A model generated the notes under the pieces. It saw only the letters and a program-made list of their open reading frames with translations. It searched no databases and was not told the origin of the DNA. Below, one piece after another: positions 10,240 through 19,208 of a stretch of DNA of 64,000 bases. Source of the stretch: Oceanicoccus sagamiensis (GTDB lineage Bacteria > Pseudomonadota > Gammaproteobacteria > Pseudomonadales > Dasaniaceae); assembly GCF_002117105.1 (NCBI RefSeq), contig NZ_CP019343.1:1116001-1180000 (forward strand). The letters are read 5' to 3'. Numbering within the stretch: the first letter of the stretch is position 1; every line of letters begins with the position of its first letter. The translations under genes and the position numbers were made by a program.

Positions 10240-10809
10240 CTAGATATTACTTAGGAAAGCTTTTAATTCCGGATCGGAAAATAGACGTACCAGCGTTTTA
10301 GACAGCATATCGTTTACCATTTCTTCATTTTGGGCCATGCTGGGAGTCATCGCCGTTTCTCTCGAAGAGTTGGTTTTATAGTTGCCGGTATAGGTTTCTT
10401 TGCCAGCGGTGGCGACTACCTGCAGCTCGGTAGCAAGATGAATAGTTTTACCCACGGTTTGCTTGGGCATATCGTACTTCAGGGTATTAATAATAATAGT
10501 AACGTTGGGAGTATCTGCCGCAGCAGTATTGACATTAAACCCCTGCACCGCAAGCTCTGCTTTGGCAACCCGTTTAACCGCCTCTTCAAGGTCATTGCCG
10601 ATGGTAATCAGGCTGGTATCTTTATAGGCACCCCCGCGGCTACCCAATTCTTTATGACTGCGAGCATCTTCAACGGACACGGTCAACGCACGCCCGGCGC
10701 CATAGCTTTCTGTGTCGGTGCTGATAACAGGGCTCACTGTTATTTGCTGGGGACTATAGGCACAACCTGCCAACAAGGCGACAACAAGCCATAAAAATAC
10801 TTTCTTCAC
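10240..10809 (-). CDS. YajG-family lipoprotein
   Basis: 189 residues. The N-terminus MKKVFLWLVVALLAGCAYSP has a lipoprotein signal with lipobox LAGC, so it is probably lipid-anchored in the outer membrane. The rest resembles the YajG family: a repeat of beta-strand segments with TVSVEDAR-type wording, SLITIGNDLEEAVKRVAKAEL, and NVTIIINTLKYD. Function of the family is unknown. It lies 29 bp downstream of the DUF2333 gene and 27 bp upstream of polB, all on the minus strand. Confidence 0.82.
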   Translation of the reverse strand: MKKVFLWLVVALLAGCAYSPQQITVSPVISTDTESYGAGRALTVSVEDARSHKELGSRGGAYKDTSLITIGNDLEEAVKRVAKAELAVQGFNVNTAAADTPNVTIIINTLKYDMPKQTVGKTIHLATELQVVATAGKETYTGNYKTNSSRETAMTPSMAQNEEMVNDMLSKTLVRLFSDPELKAFLSNI

Positions 10810-10838
10810 ATTTATACCCTCAATTTTTATAATCAGTT

Positions 10839-11894
10839 TTAACCCTGAGATAGCAGGTCTCGCAAATCAATAATCGCCGCGTTAGCGCGAGATATATAGG
10901 ATGCCATGACCAATGAATGATTGGCCAAAACACCAAAGCCACTGCCATTCAATATCATGGGGCTGTAAACGGTTTCTTGCGTGGCTTCTAACTCACGAAT
11001 AATTTGCTGCAAGCTGACCAGAGCATTTTTATTTTCCAATACTTCGGCAAAATCAACTTCAATGGCTTTTAAAAAGTGCAGCAGTGCCCAGGCAGCGCCT
11101 CTCGATTCATAAAACACATCGTCAATTTCTGTCCAGGGTGTTTTGACTTCCAACTCACCCGGCGCATAGGTCGATTGACGTGCCACCGCATCACCGGCCA
11201 GATCGGTATTTAAACGCCGCTGACCTACACTGGCACTAAGGCGCTGGGATAAACTGCCCAGACGTGACTCAACAATTTTTAACCAATAGCGTAAATTATC
11301 TGAGCGCGCATAAAATTGTGAGCGGGTATTGCCCTGATCTTCAAGGCGGCCCAAATAGTTATTTAAATACTCAATCGCACTGCGGTATTCGGATTCGCTG
11401 GCAGGTACGGCCCAACTATCACGGGAGAAGTTTAGGCTGGGTTCTGCTTTGGCCAAATCAATATCTTCTTTGGACTGGGACTGGGAGCGACTAAAACTCT
11501 CTCTGAGTGCCCGGGTTAAATCACGGGACTGGATCAATACACCGTATTCCCAGCTGGGCATATTATCCAACCATAATCCGGGCGGTAAAATATCATTACT
11601 AAGAAAACCACCGGGTTTGTCTAATAAGGTCGATGTCACGCGGATTAATGCCGAGGTAGTGGTTGAGCCAATAACCACTTGCTGCCCCTGAGCATCAGCC
11701 ATTACCACTGCATTATCTTTGACGGAAAAATTGCCTGGCATCAGCGACCAGTAGATACCTACAAAAACAGCAATCAGCAAATACACCGCTAACAAGATCA
11801 CCAGGGTTCTGGGCAGCAGACCTTCACTGGCATCGAGGCTATTATCTCGCCACTGGGCTAACCGCTCTTTTATCGATTGAAAATCCATACTCAC
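10839..11894 (-). CDS. DUF2333 family membrane protein
   Basis: 351 residues with one N-terminal transmembrane segment (about residues 28-48, TLVILLAVYLLIAVFVGIYW) and a large soluble, probably periplasmic, helical part. Segments such as WLDNMPSWEYGVL, FSRDSWAVPASESEY and GAAWALLHFL fit the DUF2333 family. The family is conserved in Gammaproteobacteria with no assigned reaction. The start at 11894 has GAGGTGAG a few bases upstream. It lies 31 bp downstream of the PCu(A)C gene, so the two are probably co-transcribed. Confidence 0.82.
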   Translation of the reverse strand: MSMDFQSIKERLAQWRDNSLDASEGLLPRTLVILLAVYLLIAVFVGIYWSLMPGNFSVKDNAVVMADAQGQQVVIGSTTTSALIRVTSTLLDKPGGFLSNDILPPGLWLDNMPSWEYGVLIQSRDLTRALRESFSRSQSQSKEDIDLAKAEPSLNFSRDSWAVPASESEYRSAIEYLNNYLGRLEDQGNTRSQFYARSDNLRYWLKIVESRLGSLSQRLSASVGQRRLNTDLAGDAVARQSTYAPGELEVKTPWTEIDDVFYESRGAAWALLHFLKAIEVDFAEVLENKNALVSLQQIIRELEATQETVYSPMILNGSGFGVLANHSLVMASYISRANAAIIDLRDLLSQG

Positions 11895-11925
11895 CTCGTT
11901 AGGGCCTTTGATTTAAAGCCTGGCT

Positions 11926-12363
11926 TTAGCGCTCATTCAGCACACTGCGCACAGGCAGTGTTGCACGGGTTAATTCAACATCACCATTCAATAAACGAAC
12001 CTCTACTTCGTCGCCCTCACGCAGAGGTTTCGTTAAACGGATTAGCATTAAATGATACTTGCCCGGCGCCAAAACAAACTCACCTTTGGCTGGCACCGTC
12101 ACCTGATCCACTTTTTCCATGCTCATCATGCCATTCTGGTGTTTATGGCTATGCACCTCTGCCAGCTCTGCACCATTAGAGTCTGCCGCGGTAATCACCA
12201 CATCCTGATCACCACTATTGACCAGCCGCATAAAGGCCGCTGTATTGGGCTGGCCCGGCGGCAAGCCTCGCACATAACCGTCTTTGATGGTTAACTCCGC
12301 CAGAGCGGAGCAGGAAAATGACAAGAGTATAAGGGCTAATAGGTGCCGGTTAATCGCTGACAA
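11926..12363 (-). CDS. Periplasmic copper chaperone PCu(A)C
   Basis: 145 residues with a cleavable signal peptide ending near SCSALA (residue 22). It carries the complete Cu(I) site of the family, H-x10-M-x21-H-x-M: H71, M82, H104 and M106. Family members hand copper to the CuA site of cytochrome c oxidase together with Sco proteins (established for PCuAC). No sco or cox gene is adjacent here. The His/Met-rich stretch HSHKHQNGMMSM around the first ligands may bind extra copper. Confidence 0.92.
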   Translation of the reverse strand: MSAINRHLLALILLSFSCSALAELTIKDGYVRGLPPGQPNTAAFMRLVNSGDQDVVITAADSNGAELAEVHSHKHQNGMMSMEKVDQVTVPAKGEFVLAPGKYHLMLIRLTKPLREGDEVEVRLLNGDVELTRATLPVRSVLNER

Positions 12364-12438
12364 TGTAATACCTCTGTGGAACCGTGATTCAGACCGCTAA
12401 CTATACCCTATGCAGCCAGTGCTTTTATAGATTGTGCT

Positions 12439-13110
12439 TTATAAATCAATAAACGCAATACGGGGCACCCGCCCCACTTCAATATTACCCCGCAACCGAT
12501 AACCATCAACCGCATTGCGCATCTGCTGGTAAATCCAGCGCCCTTCGGCATCGTTGCGAGCCACGATTAATAACCGTGACCGGGACTGTTTGGCCTGCTC
12601 AGCCAGCTCGCTTAAGCGCTGCTGTATCGCTTCACCACGCTGGCTTAAAGCAGCCACCGGCAAATAGACCTCGTTATCTGAACGCTGCTGGCGATAGCGT
12701 TCACGCAGGGCGGCAATCTGTTGCGGGGTGGCCGATATTTTCTCTGCCCCCTGCAACATGCGCTCGGCCTCGTCCACCCGGCCGCTGGTAAAGGCCTGCT
12801 CAGCCAACTGTAAATAGCGGGCGGTAATTTGCTTCATACCCCAATGAGCCTCGGGATTTAGCTCGTCGATGGCCAGCACATCACGGTACCAGCTATAGGC
12901 ATTATCCGTCACCGGAACCATTAAGCGGTCAGCCGCCAGCGCCTTTTGTGCATTGGCCAAAAGCACTCTCAGGTGATGGCGCTTCGCCTCCCGCTGAGCC
13001 GCCACATCTACCACCGGCTTCTCAGCTGCCGGCTGTGAGGGAGCCTGAACACAAGCGACCAATGGCAGGACTATTAACGCCAGACACCACAGCCTTATTC
13101 TATCTATCAT
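12439..13110 (-). CDS. Predicted lipoprotein, TPR-like helical repeats
   Basis: About 223 residues from the start at 13110, chosen because it begins MIDRIRLWCLALIVLPLVAC, a lipoprotein signal with lipobox LVAC; an upstream in-frame start at 13188 would bury that signal. An AAGAGAG-like purine stretch precedes this ATG. The mature part is helical, with YRDVLAIDELNPEAHWGM and RVDEAERMLQGAEKISA resembling tetratricopeptide repeats. A short C-terminal domain reads RSRLLIVARNDAEGRWIYQQ then VGRVPRIAFI. I do not recognise the family. It is probably a membrane-anchored periplasmic protein. Confidence 0.7.
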   Translation of the reverse strand: MIDRIRLWCLALIVLPLVACVQAPSQPAAEKPVVDVAAQREAKRHHLRVLLANAQKALAADRLMVPVTDNAYSWYRDVLAIDELNPEAHWGMKQITARYLQLAEQAFTSGRVDEAERMLQGAEKISATPQQIAALRERYRQQRSDNEVYLPVAALSQRGEAIQQRLSELAEQAKQSRSRLLIVARNDAEGRWIYQQMRNAVDGYRLRGNIEVGRVPRIAFIDL

Positions 13111-13325
13111 TAACCACTCTCTTTTAACAAAATAGCACCCACCACCGGGTAATCGGGGGCCTGAATGCCTGTTTATGAACCAATTCAAGGCATTAAAAAG
13201 TTTTTGCTATACAATAACTATCAGATTGAGCACAAGCCACGGAACTGATTCGACGATGACTAGCCTTAGTAGTTCAGCCTATGCCTTGCTAACAGCATAA
13301 GCCATTAATCTAAAACAGGAACCCC

Positions 13326-15095
13326 ATGCACGCTGTATTTTTTGCTTTATTTTGCACGCTGCTGCTAATCCAGCCAGCCAGCGCCACCACCAATAGCGAC
13401 CCTTTTGGTGCTACCAGCAGCCCCGGCTCCATCGCTGGCATGGTTGAAGATGACGAGTTTCTGCCGGTCGAGCAGGCTTACCAATTAACCGCCGAGTTTG
13501 ATGCCCCGGGGCAGCTGCGTCTTTATTGGGACGTTGCCGATGCCTATTATTTATACCGCCATGGTTTTCAGGTTGAGCTTAGCGCCAATGGAGAAATACT
13601 GAGCAGTGAGCTCATTATCCCCAAGGGTCTGGAAAAAGAGGACGAATATTTTGGCCGGGTGGAAGTCTACTATAACTACGCCGACCTCAGCCTCACCGGT
13701 ATCCCTGCCGAGGGCAACCTGGCTTTAACAGTGACTAGTCAGGGCTGCGCTGATGCCGGCCTTTGCTACCCTCCCTACTCCGAATACTTTCAGCTCGACG
13801 GCCAACAACTCAGCGTCACTAAAATCGAGCCACCCAATACTCAGGCAGCTCAAACACCTTCTATAGTGGTGCCAGCCGCATCAGGCAGCCTGCTCTATAT
13901 GCTATTACTCGCCATGGTGGGCGGTGCTATTTTAAATTTAATGCCCTGCGTTTTCCCGGTACTTAGCTTAAAGGTGCTGGCCTTTGCCAACGACAAAAAC
14001 CACTCCCAAGCTACCCACGGCCTGATTTATTCCGCCGGCGTCGTTATCAGCTTTGTGGCGGTGGCAGCACTATTAGTATCACTGCAAGCAGCAGGCGAAG
14101 CTATCGGCTGGGGCTTCCATTTACAATCACCGTGGTTTGTTGCAGCGCTGGCTTATCTGTTTTTTGTGATGGGTTTAAGCCTTTCCGGCTTTATTGAATT
14201 GGGCAGCAGCTTGATGAATGTCGGCGACGGTCTGGCACAAAAGTCAGGCTATAGCGGCAGCTTTTTTACCGGCATATTAGCCACCGTCGTCGCCAGCCCT
14301 TGTACCGCGCCTTTTATGGGAACCGCTTTGGGTTACGCCGTTACCCAACCTACCCATATTGCACTGCTGGTGTTTGCCGCACTGGGTGTGGGCATGGCCT
14401 TGCCGGTGCTAATTTTAAGCTGCTCACCCAGGCTGCTGAATAAAATCCCCAAGCCGGGCGCCTGGATGGAAAGCCTTAAGCAATTACTGGCCTTCCCCCT
14501 CTATGCCACCGCTGTGTGGCTAAGCTGGGTGGTTGGCAAGCAAGCTGGTGTAAACGGTATGGCGCTGATCATGCTTGGCTGCGTACTGATTGCACTGGCC
14601 CTATGGCTGTGGAGCGACAAACTGTGGCAGCGTATTGTTAGCGCCGCCTGCGCAGCACTGGCTATCAGCATTTTGTCCAGCCCACTGATGAGCCCAACTA
14701 ACTCTGTCGCCAGCAATAAGGGTGAATGGCAAGCATACTCCCCACAAACTCTGGCGGACTTGCGCGCAGCGGGCAAGCCTGTCTTTCTGAATATCACAGC
14801 GGACTGGTGTATCACCTGCCTGGCCAATGAAGAAGTAACCCTGAGCACCGATACTATTAAGCAGGCAATGAAAGACGCCGGTGTCGTCTATGTTAAAGGG
14901 GACTGGACTAACCGAGACCCTCGGATTACCGCCTTACTCACAGAGTATGGCCGCACCGGTATTCCACTCTATGTGGCCTACCCGGCAGACCCGCAACAAC
15001 CCGGTACGGTACTGCCGCAGATCCTTAGTAACGACATTGTAATTGAAGCGCTGGAGGCGATTGCCTTAAGTAGCGATCAACTGACAAATCGCTAA
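13326..15095 (+). CDS. dsbD: Thiol:disulfide interchange protein DsbD
   Basis: 589 residues, the expected length. DsbD carries electrons from cytoplasmic thioredoxin across the inner membrane to periplasmic DsbC/DsbG and cytochrome c maturation proteins. All three modules are visible. A signal peptide (about 1-20) precedes the periplasmic N-terminal domain with the cysteine pair C141 and C147. The central membrane domain has about eight spans with the conserved MPCVFPV (C208) and SPCTAPF (C326) cysteines. The C-terminal thioredoxin domain has WCITC (C495, C498). AGGA lies about 6 nt upstream of the ATG. It stands alone on the plus strand, divergent from the lipoprotein gene. Confidence 0.95.
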   Translation: MHAVFFALFCTLLLIQPASATTNSDPFGATSSPGSIAGMVEDDEFLPVEQAYQLTAEFDAPGQLRLYWDVADAYYLYRHGFQVELSANGEILSSELIIPKGLEKEDEYFGRVEVYYNYADLSLTGIPAEGNLALTVTSQGCADAGLCYPPYSEYFQLDGQQLSVTKIEPPNTQAAQTPSIVVPAASGSLLYMLLLAMVGGAILNLMPCVFPVLSLKVLAFANDKNHSQATHGLIYSAGVVISFVAVAALLVSLQAAGEAIGWGFHLQSPWFVAALAYLFFVMGLSLSGFIELGSSLMNVGDGLAQKSGYSGSFFTGILATVVASPCTAPFMGTALGYAVTQPTHIALLVFAALGVGMALPVLILSCSPRLLNKIPKPGAWMESLKQLLAFPLYATAVWLSWVVGKQAGVNGMALIMLGCVLIALALWLWSDKLWQRIVSAACAALAISILSSPLMSPTNSVASNKGEWQAYSPQTLADLRAAGKPVFLNITADWCITCLANEEVTLSTDTIKQAMKDAGVVYVKGDWTNRDPRITALLTEYGRTGIPLYVAYPADPQQPGTVLPQILSNDIVIEALEAIALSSDQLTNR

Positions 15096-15535
15096 GTTAT
15101 AACTGTAATTTCTTTTATACTGCTTCGATCTTCAGAAAACAGGCAAAAATCCGAAAAACCGATCCCAAAATACGATCTTTTCAATCTTATCTGCAAGAAA
15201 TAAACATTTAGCCGAATATATCTACACAATTCCGGTTTTTAGCGTTTTTTAGTAAAAACTCCCATTAACGTGACGCCATCGTGTTGCCTTTTGTCTTTAT
15301 CGTGCTTGGCAAAAAAGCTTTATTGCTGGCATCTTGCAGCAAAATGTAGCGATGTTGCGCGCATCTCCATTGAAAACAACAAAAATTGGACTAAAATATT
15401 TTTTTAAGGCAGAATCCCCTGCACGATTTAATGAAGCAAAAAATAATTAAGCACGACTTAATAAACACTCTTTAATTAAGTCCTATTTAAAAGCAGGCTT
15501 TAACAATAAGCTGCGTTCAACATCGGAATAGCATC
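15096..15535. other. A+T-rich leader region upstream of aroQ-accBC
   Basis: 440 bp without a gene. No U-tailed hairpin follows dsbD. TTGCTG and CAGCAA (about 15321-15340) form a small stem. Two near-identical 12-mers, GCACGATTTAAT (15421-15432) and GCACGACTTAAT (15451-15462), sit exactly 30 bp apart, roughly three helical turns. A further TTAATTAA palindrome follows near 15471. This looks like a regulatory region for the aroQ-accB-accC unit; the protein that might bind is not known. Confidence 0.4.
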
Positions 15536-15976
15536 ATGGCGTCAATATTGGTACTACACGGTCCCAACCTAAACCTGTTAGGCAGTCGTGAACCCGAGGT
15601 TTATGGCTCCGATACTCTGGATGATATCAACACCGCTCTCACCGATGCAGCACTGGCTGCTGGCCACCACCTGCTGGCCATGCAAAGCAATGCGGAGTAT
15701 GAACTGATTGAGCGCATTCACGATGCCCGCCTGGAAGGTATTAACTTTATTATTTTTAACCCCGGCGCCTTTACCCATACCAGCATTGCGCTGCGTGATG
15801 CCCTGCTGGGCGTCAATATCCCCTTTATCGAAGTGCATATCTCCAATGTGCACAAGCGGGAAGAGTTCAGGCAGTTTTCCTACCTGTCCGATATTGCCGA
15901 AGGCGTTATTTGCGGGCTGGGTAGCCAGGGTTATTTACTGGCACTGCAAGCTGCAATCAGCCAGGTTGAAAACTAA
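15536..15976 (+). CDS. aroQ: 3-dehydroquinate dehydratase, type II
   Basis: 146 residues, normal length for the small dodecameric type II enzyme. It converts 3-dehydroquinate to 3-dehydroshikimate in the shikimate pathway. Visible motifs are [19 protein letters not shown] (active-site loop with the catalytic Tyr), NPGAFTHTS, and [14 protein letters not shown]. It directly precedes accB (46 bp gap), an arrangement common in Gammaproteobacteria. Confidence 0.96.
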   Translation: MASILVLHGPNLNLLGSREPEVYGSDTLDDINTALTDAALAAGHHLLAMQSNAEYELIERIHDARLEGINFIIFNPGAFTHTSIALRDALLGVNIPFIEVHISNVHKREEFRQFSYLSDIAEGVICGLGSQGYLLALQAAISQVEN

Positions 15977-16022
15977 TTAACCACTTTATTTATATTTTAA
16001 CGACTACTTTAAGAGAACCACC

Positions 16023-16493
16023 ATGGATATACGCAAAGTAAAAAAACTGATCGAGCTGCTCGAAGAATCGAATATCGATGAGATCGAAATAAAAGAAGGC
16101 GAAGAGTCTGTGCGCATTAGCCGCAACTCTGCTGCCGCTGCCGCAGCACCAATTTATGCTGCTCCAGCTCCTGTTGCCGCAGCCCCCGTAGCTGCCGCCG
16201 CGCCTGCACCAGCCGCCGCACCTGCAGCACCGGCTGCGGATGCAGCACCGGCAACCTCTGGCCATGTGATTAAATCACCGATGGTTGGCACTTACTATCA
16301 AGCCGCCTCACCAGGTTCACCAGCATTTATTGAGGTGGGTCAGCACGTTAAGGTTGGCGATGTTATCTGCATCGTTGAAGCGATGAAGATGATGAACCAA
16401 ATTGAAGCGGATAAGGCCGGTGTGGTTGAGGCTATTTTGGCCGAAGACGGTCAGCCGGTTGAATTTGATCAGCCTTTAATCACCATCGTCTAA
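16023..16493 (+). CDS. accB: Biotin carboxyl carrier protein of acetyl-CoA carboxylase
   Basis: 156 residues. It carries biotin between biotin carboxylase and carboxyltransferase in the first step of fatty acid synthesis. An N-terminal helical part ([17 protein letters not shown]) is followed by an Ala/Pro linker (about 36-78). The C-terminal biotinyl domain has the EAMKMMNQ motif with the biotinylated Lys at 122. The linker is strikingly low in complexity (runs of Ala with Pro). accC follows after 42 bp. Confidence 0.97.
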   Translation: MDIRKVKKLIELLEESNIDEIEIKEGEESVRISRNSAAAAAAPIYAAPAPVAAAPVAAAAPAPAAAPAAPAADAAPATSGHVIKSPMVGTYYQAASPGSPAFIEVGQHVKVGDVICIVEAMKMMNQIEADKAGVVEAILAEDGQPVEFDQPLITIV

Positions 16494-16535
16494 CTACAAG
16501 CTATTAATCGCTTGTTTTAAGCTGGAAAAAATTTC

Positions 16536-17879
16536 ATGTTGGAAAAAATTGTTATTGCCAACCGCGGCGAGATTGCACTTCGCATCCTTCGCGCCTGTAA
16601 AGAAATGGGCATCAAGACTGTCGCGGTTCACTCACAAGCTGACCGTGATTTAATGCATGTGCGCCTGGCAGACGAGTCTGTCTGTATTGGCCCTGCACCT
16701 TCACCCCTCAGCTATTTAAATATCCCTGCCATTATCAGTGCCGCAGAAGTTACCGACTCCGTGGGTGTACACCCCGGTTACGGTTTTCTGGCGGAGAATG
16801 CCGATTTTGCTGAGCAGGTTCAAAAAAGTGGCTTTGCATTTATTGGCCCTTCCGCCGACACCATTCGCCTGATGGGCGATAAGGTCTCAGCGATTGAAGC
16901 GATGCGTAAAGCTGGCGTACCAACGGTACCCGGTTCTAACGGCCCGCTGCCCGTAGACAATAAAGAGCGCTGCTTGCAAATTGCCCGCGACATTGGCTAC
17001 CCGGTGATTATTAAAGCCGCCGCCGGTGGTGGTGGTCGCGGTATGCGCACCGTGCAAAGTGAAGCTGCACTGCTGAACTCTATCCACGTCACCCGTGGTG
17101 AAGCGGCCGCCGCCTTTGGCGATGGCACCGTGTATATGGAAAAGTTTTTGGAAAACCCCCGCCACGTTGAAATTCAGGTGATGGGTGATGGTCAGGGCAA
17201 TGCGGTGCATTTTTATGATCGCGATTGTTCGTTGCAGCGCCGCCACCAGAAAGTTTTGGAAGAAGCACCGGCACCGGGTATCCCCGACGATATTCGCGAA
17301 GGGGTTTATTCAGCCTGTGTTAATGCCTGTATTGAAATTGGCTACCGCGGTGCTGGTACCTTTGAGTTTTTATATGAAGATGGCGCCTTCTACTTTATCG
17401 AAATGAATACCCGTATTCAGGTAGAGCACCCCGTCACCGAAATGGTCACCAACTTTGACCTGATTAAAGAACAGATTCGTGTCTGTTCCGGTGAAAAGCT
17501 GTCAGTTAAACAAGAAGATATCAAACTTAGCGGACATGCTTTTGAATGCCGTATTAATGCCGAAGACCCAAAAACATTTATGCCTTGCCCCGGCACGGTA
17601 AAAATTTATCACCCACCGGGTGGCTTGGGTGTGCGGGTTGATTCGCACTTATATAGCGGCTATTCCGTACCACCGAATTACGATTCTATGATCGCCAAGG
17701 TGATTACCTGGGCGGAAGACCGCACCACTGCACTGGACCGTATGCGCAGTGCCTTGGATGAAATGGTGATTGATGGTATTCGCACCAATATTCCACTGCA
17801 ACAGGATTTGGTAAGAGACGGGCCTTTCCGGGAAGGTGGTACCAATATCCACTATCTGGAAAAGAAACTCGGGCTTTAA
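16536..17879 (+). CDS. accC: Biotin carboxylase subunit of acetyl-CoA carboxylase
   Basis: 447 residues, the standard length. It uses ATP and bicarbonate to carboxylate biotin on AccB. The N-terminal fold starts [14 protein letters not shown]. The ATP-grasp domain has the glycine-rich loop [12 protein letters not shown], followed by [21 protein letters not shown] and the metal/bicarbonate site [14 protein letters not shown]. It is the last gene before a strong terminator, giving an aroQ-accB-accC unit. Confidence 0.97.
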   Translation: MLEKIVIANRGEIALRILRACKEMGIKTVAVHSQADRDLMHVRLADESVCIGPAPSPLSYLNIPAIISAAEVTDSVGVHPGYGFLAENADFAEQVQKSGFAFIGPSADTIRLMGDKVSAIEAMRKAGVPTVPGSNGPLPVDNKERCLQIARDIGYPVIIKAAAGGGGRGMRTVQSEAALLNSIHVTRGEAAAAFGDGTVYMEKFLENPRHVEIQVMGDGQGNAVHFYDRDCSLQRRHQKVLEEAPAPGIPDDIREGVYSACVNACIEIGYRGAGTFEFLYEDGAFYFIEMNTRIQVEHPVTEMVTNFDLIKEQIRVCSGEKLSVKQEDIKLSGHAFECRINAEDPKTFMPCPGTVKIYHPPGGLGVRVDSHLYSGYSVPPNYDSMIAKVITWAEDRTTALDRMRSALDEMVIDGIRTNIPLQQDLVRDGPFREGGTNIHYLEKKLGL

Positions 17880-17888
17880 GCTCAACGC

Positions 17889-17917
17889 AAGGCGCTCTTT
17901 GAGCGCCTTATTTTTTT
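17889..17917 (+). terminator. Rho-independent terminator after accC
   Basis: A 9-bp perfect stem (AAGGCGCTC / GAGCGCCTT) with a TTT loop is followed by A and seven T. It begins 10 bp after the accC stop and ends the aroQ-accBC unit. Confidence 0.93.
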
Positions 17918-17941
17918 AGCGGTTATTAATGGCGCAGTACT

Positions 17942-18838
17942 ATGTCCTGGTTACAACTTAGAGTCGATACCTCCCGTGAAACCACCGAAGCCATTGAAGA
18001 TGCATTACTGGCAGCCGGAGCTGTATCCGTCACGATGGAAGATAGCGCCGACCAACCCATCCTCGAACCTGCGGTAGGTGAAACACCGTTATGGAACCAA
18101 ACCCGTGTCACCGGTTTATTTAATGCCGATACGGATACGGATCAGGCCACCGTTATTGCCACAGCAAGCTTTGGCAATCACCTGCCACCCTATCGCTGGG
18201 AAATTCTGGAAGATAAAGATTGGGAGCGGGAGTGGATGGAAAACTTTCACCCCATGCGCTTTGGCCAGCGCCTATGGATTTGCCCCAGCTGGAAGCAGCC
18301 ACCGCAGGCTGATGCGGTTAACCTAATGCTCGATCCCGGCCTGGCCTTTGGGACAGGCACTCATCCAACCACCGCACTATGTCTGGAATGGCTGGATGGC
18401 TGTGACCTGCAAGGCAAAACCGTTATCGACTATGGCTGCGGCTCAGGGATTCTCGGTATCGCGGCACTGTTACTGGGGGCCAAAGAAGTGGTTGCCATTG
18501 ATAACGACCCCCAGGCCTTAATTGCCACCATGGATAATGCCAAGCGCAATCAAATCGATAGCAGCAAGATTAGCGTTTACCTGCCAGAAGACGCCCCCAG
18601 CGATTATCAAGCCGACGTTATGCTGGCCAATATCCTGGCCGGCCCTCTGGCGGAGCTTGCACCACTGTTGAATCAACTGACCTTAAATCAGGGACTATTG
18701 GTCCTATCCGGTCTAATTCATAGCCAGTCAGCCGAGTTGCTTAAGATTTATGGACAGTGGTTTGCGATGGACGAACCAGCACTTCAGGATGAATGGGTCA
18801 GGCTTAGCGGTAAAAAACAGGACAAATACCCTGGTTAA
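17942..18838 (+). CDS. prmA: Ribosomal protein L11 methyltransferase
   Basis: 298 residues, the family length. SAM-dependent trimethylation of ribosomal protein L11. The N-terminal substrate-binding domain begins MSWLQLRVDTSRE. The methyltransferase domain has LDPGLAFGTGTHPTT, the SAM loop DYGCGSGILGIAAL, acidic IDNDPQA, and the NILAGPL motif IV. accC-prmA order is typical of Gammaproteobacteria. The terminator between them implies its own promoter in the short gap. Confidence 0.96.
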   Translation: MSWLQLRVDTSRETTEAIEDALLAAGAVSVTMEDSADQPILEPAVGETPLWNQTRVTGLFNADTDTDQATVIATASFGNHLPPYRWEILEDKDWEREWMENFHPMRFGQRLWICPSWKQPPQADAVNLMLDPGLAFGTGTHPTTALCLEWLDGCDLQGKTVIDYGCGSGILGIAALLLGAKEVVAIDNDPQALIATMDNAKRNQIDSSKISVYLPEDAPSDYQADVMLANILAGPLAELAPLLNQLTLNQGLLVLSGLIHSQSAELLKIYGQWFAMDEPALQDEWVRLSGKKQDKYPG

Positions 18839-18841
18839 CCC

Positions 18842-19087
18842 GTAGGGTGGATTATAATCCACCACCCAATAACTACTTATGGCCGGGCCTGGTGGATTGT
18901 AATCCACCCTACAATACTGGGTTTATCTGCCCGTTAAGCCCGTAGGGTGGATTATAATCCACCACCTATAACTACTTATGGCCAGGCCTGGTGGATTGTA
19001 ATCCACCACCTATAACTACTTATGGCTGGGCTTGGTGGATTGTAATCCACCCTACACTGCAGCCCGTAGGGTGGATTGCAATCCACC
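18842..19087. repeat. REP cluster, six units
   Basis: Six copies of the palindrome GGTGGATTRTAATCCACC (last copy GGTGGATTGCAATCCACC), many with a GTAG or CTAC foot, fill the gap after prmA: a doublet at 18842-18912, a triplet at 18942-19055 and a single at 19066-19087. Spacers repeat too (ATAACTACTTATGG followed by a GGCCTGG- or GGCTTGG-type end). GTAG plus a stem matches REP elements mobilised by RAYT proteins (family knowledge). The rest of the 18839-19208 gap shows nothing else except possible promoter sequence near 19180. Confidence 0.9.
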
Positions 19088-19208
19088 GCCTTTGACCACC
19101 CCGGACAACACCTTGGATTCACTTCACAAAAGTAAGATAAGTTCTCGTTTTTTCTGAAAAAAGCGATACACTTAAGTCATTATAACGCGCGAATCAGGAC
19201 CGCTTAAT

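Noticed and set aside
16887-17246. 119-codon minus-strand frame inside accC
   Set aside because: Shadow of a well-supported biotin carboxylase gene.
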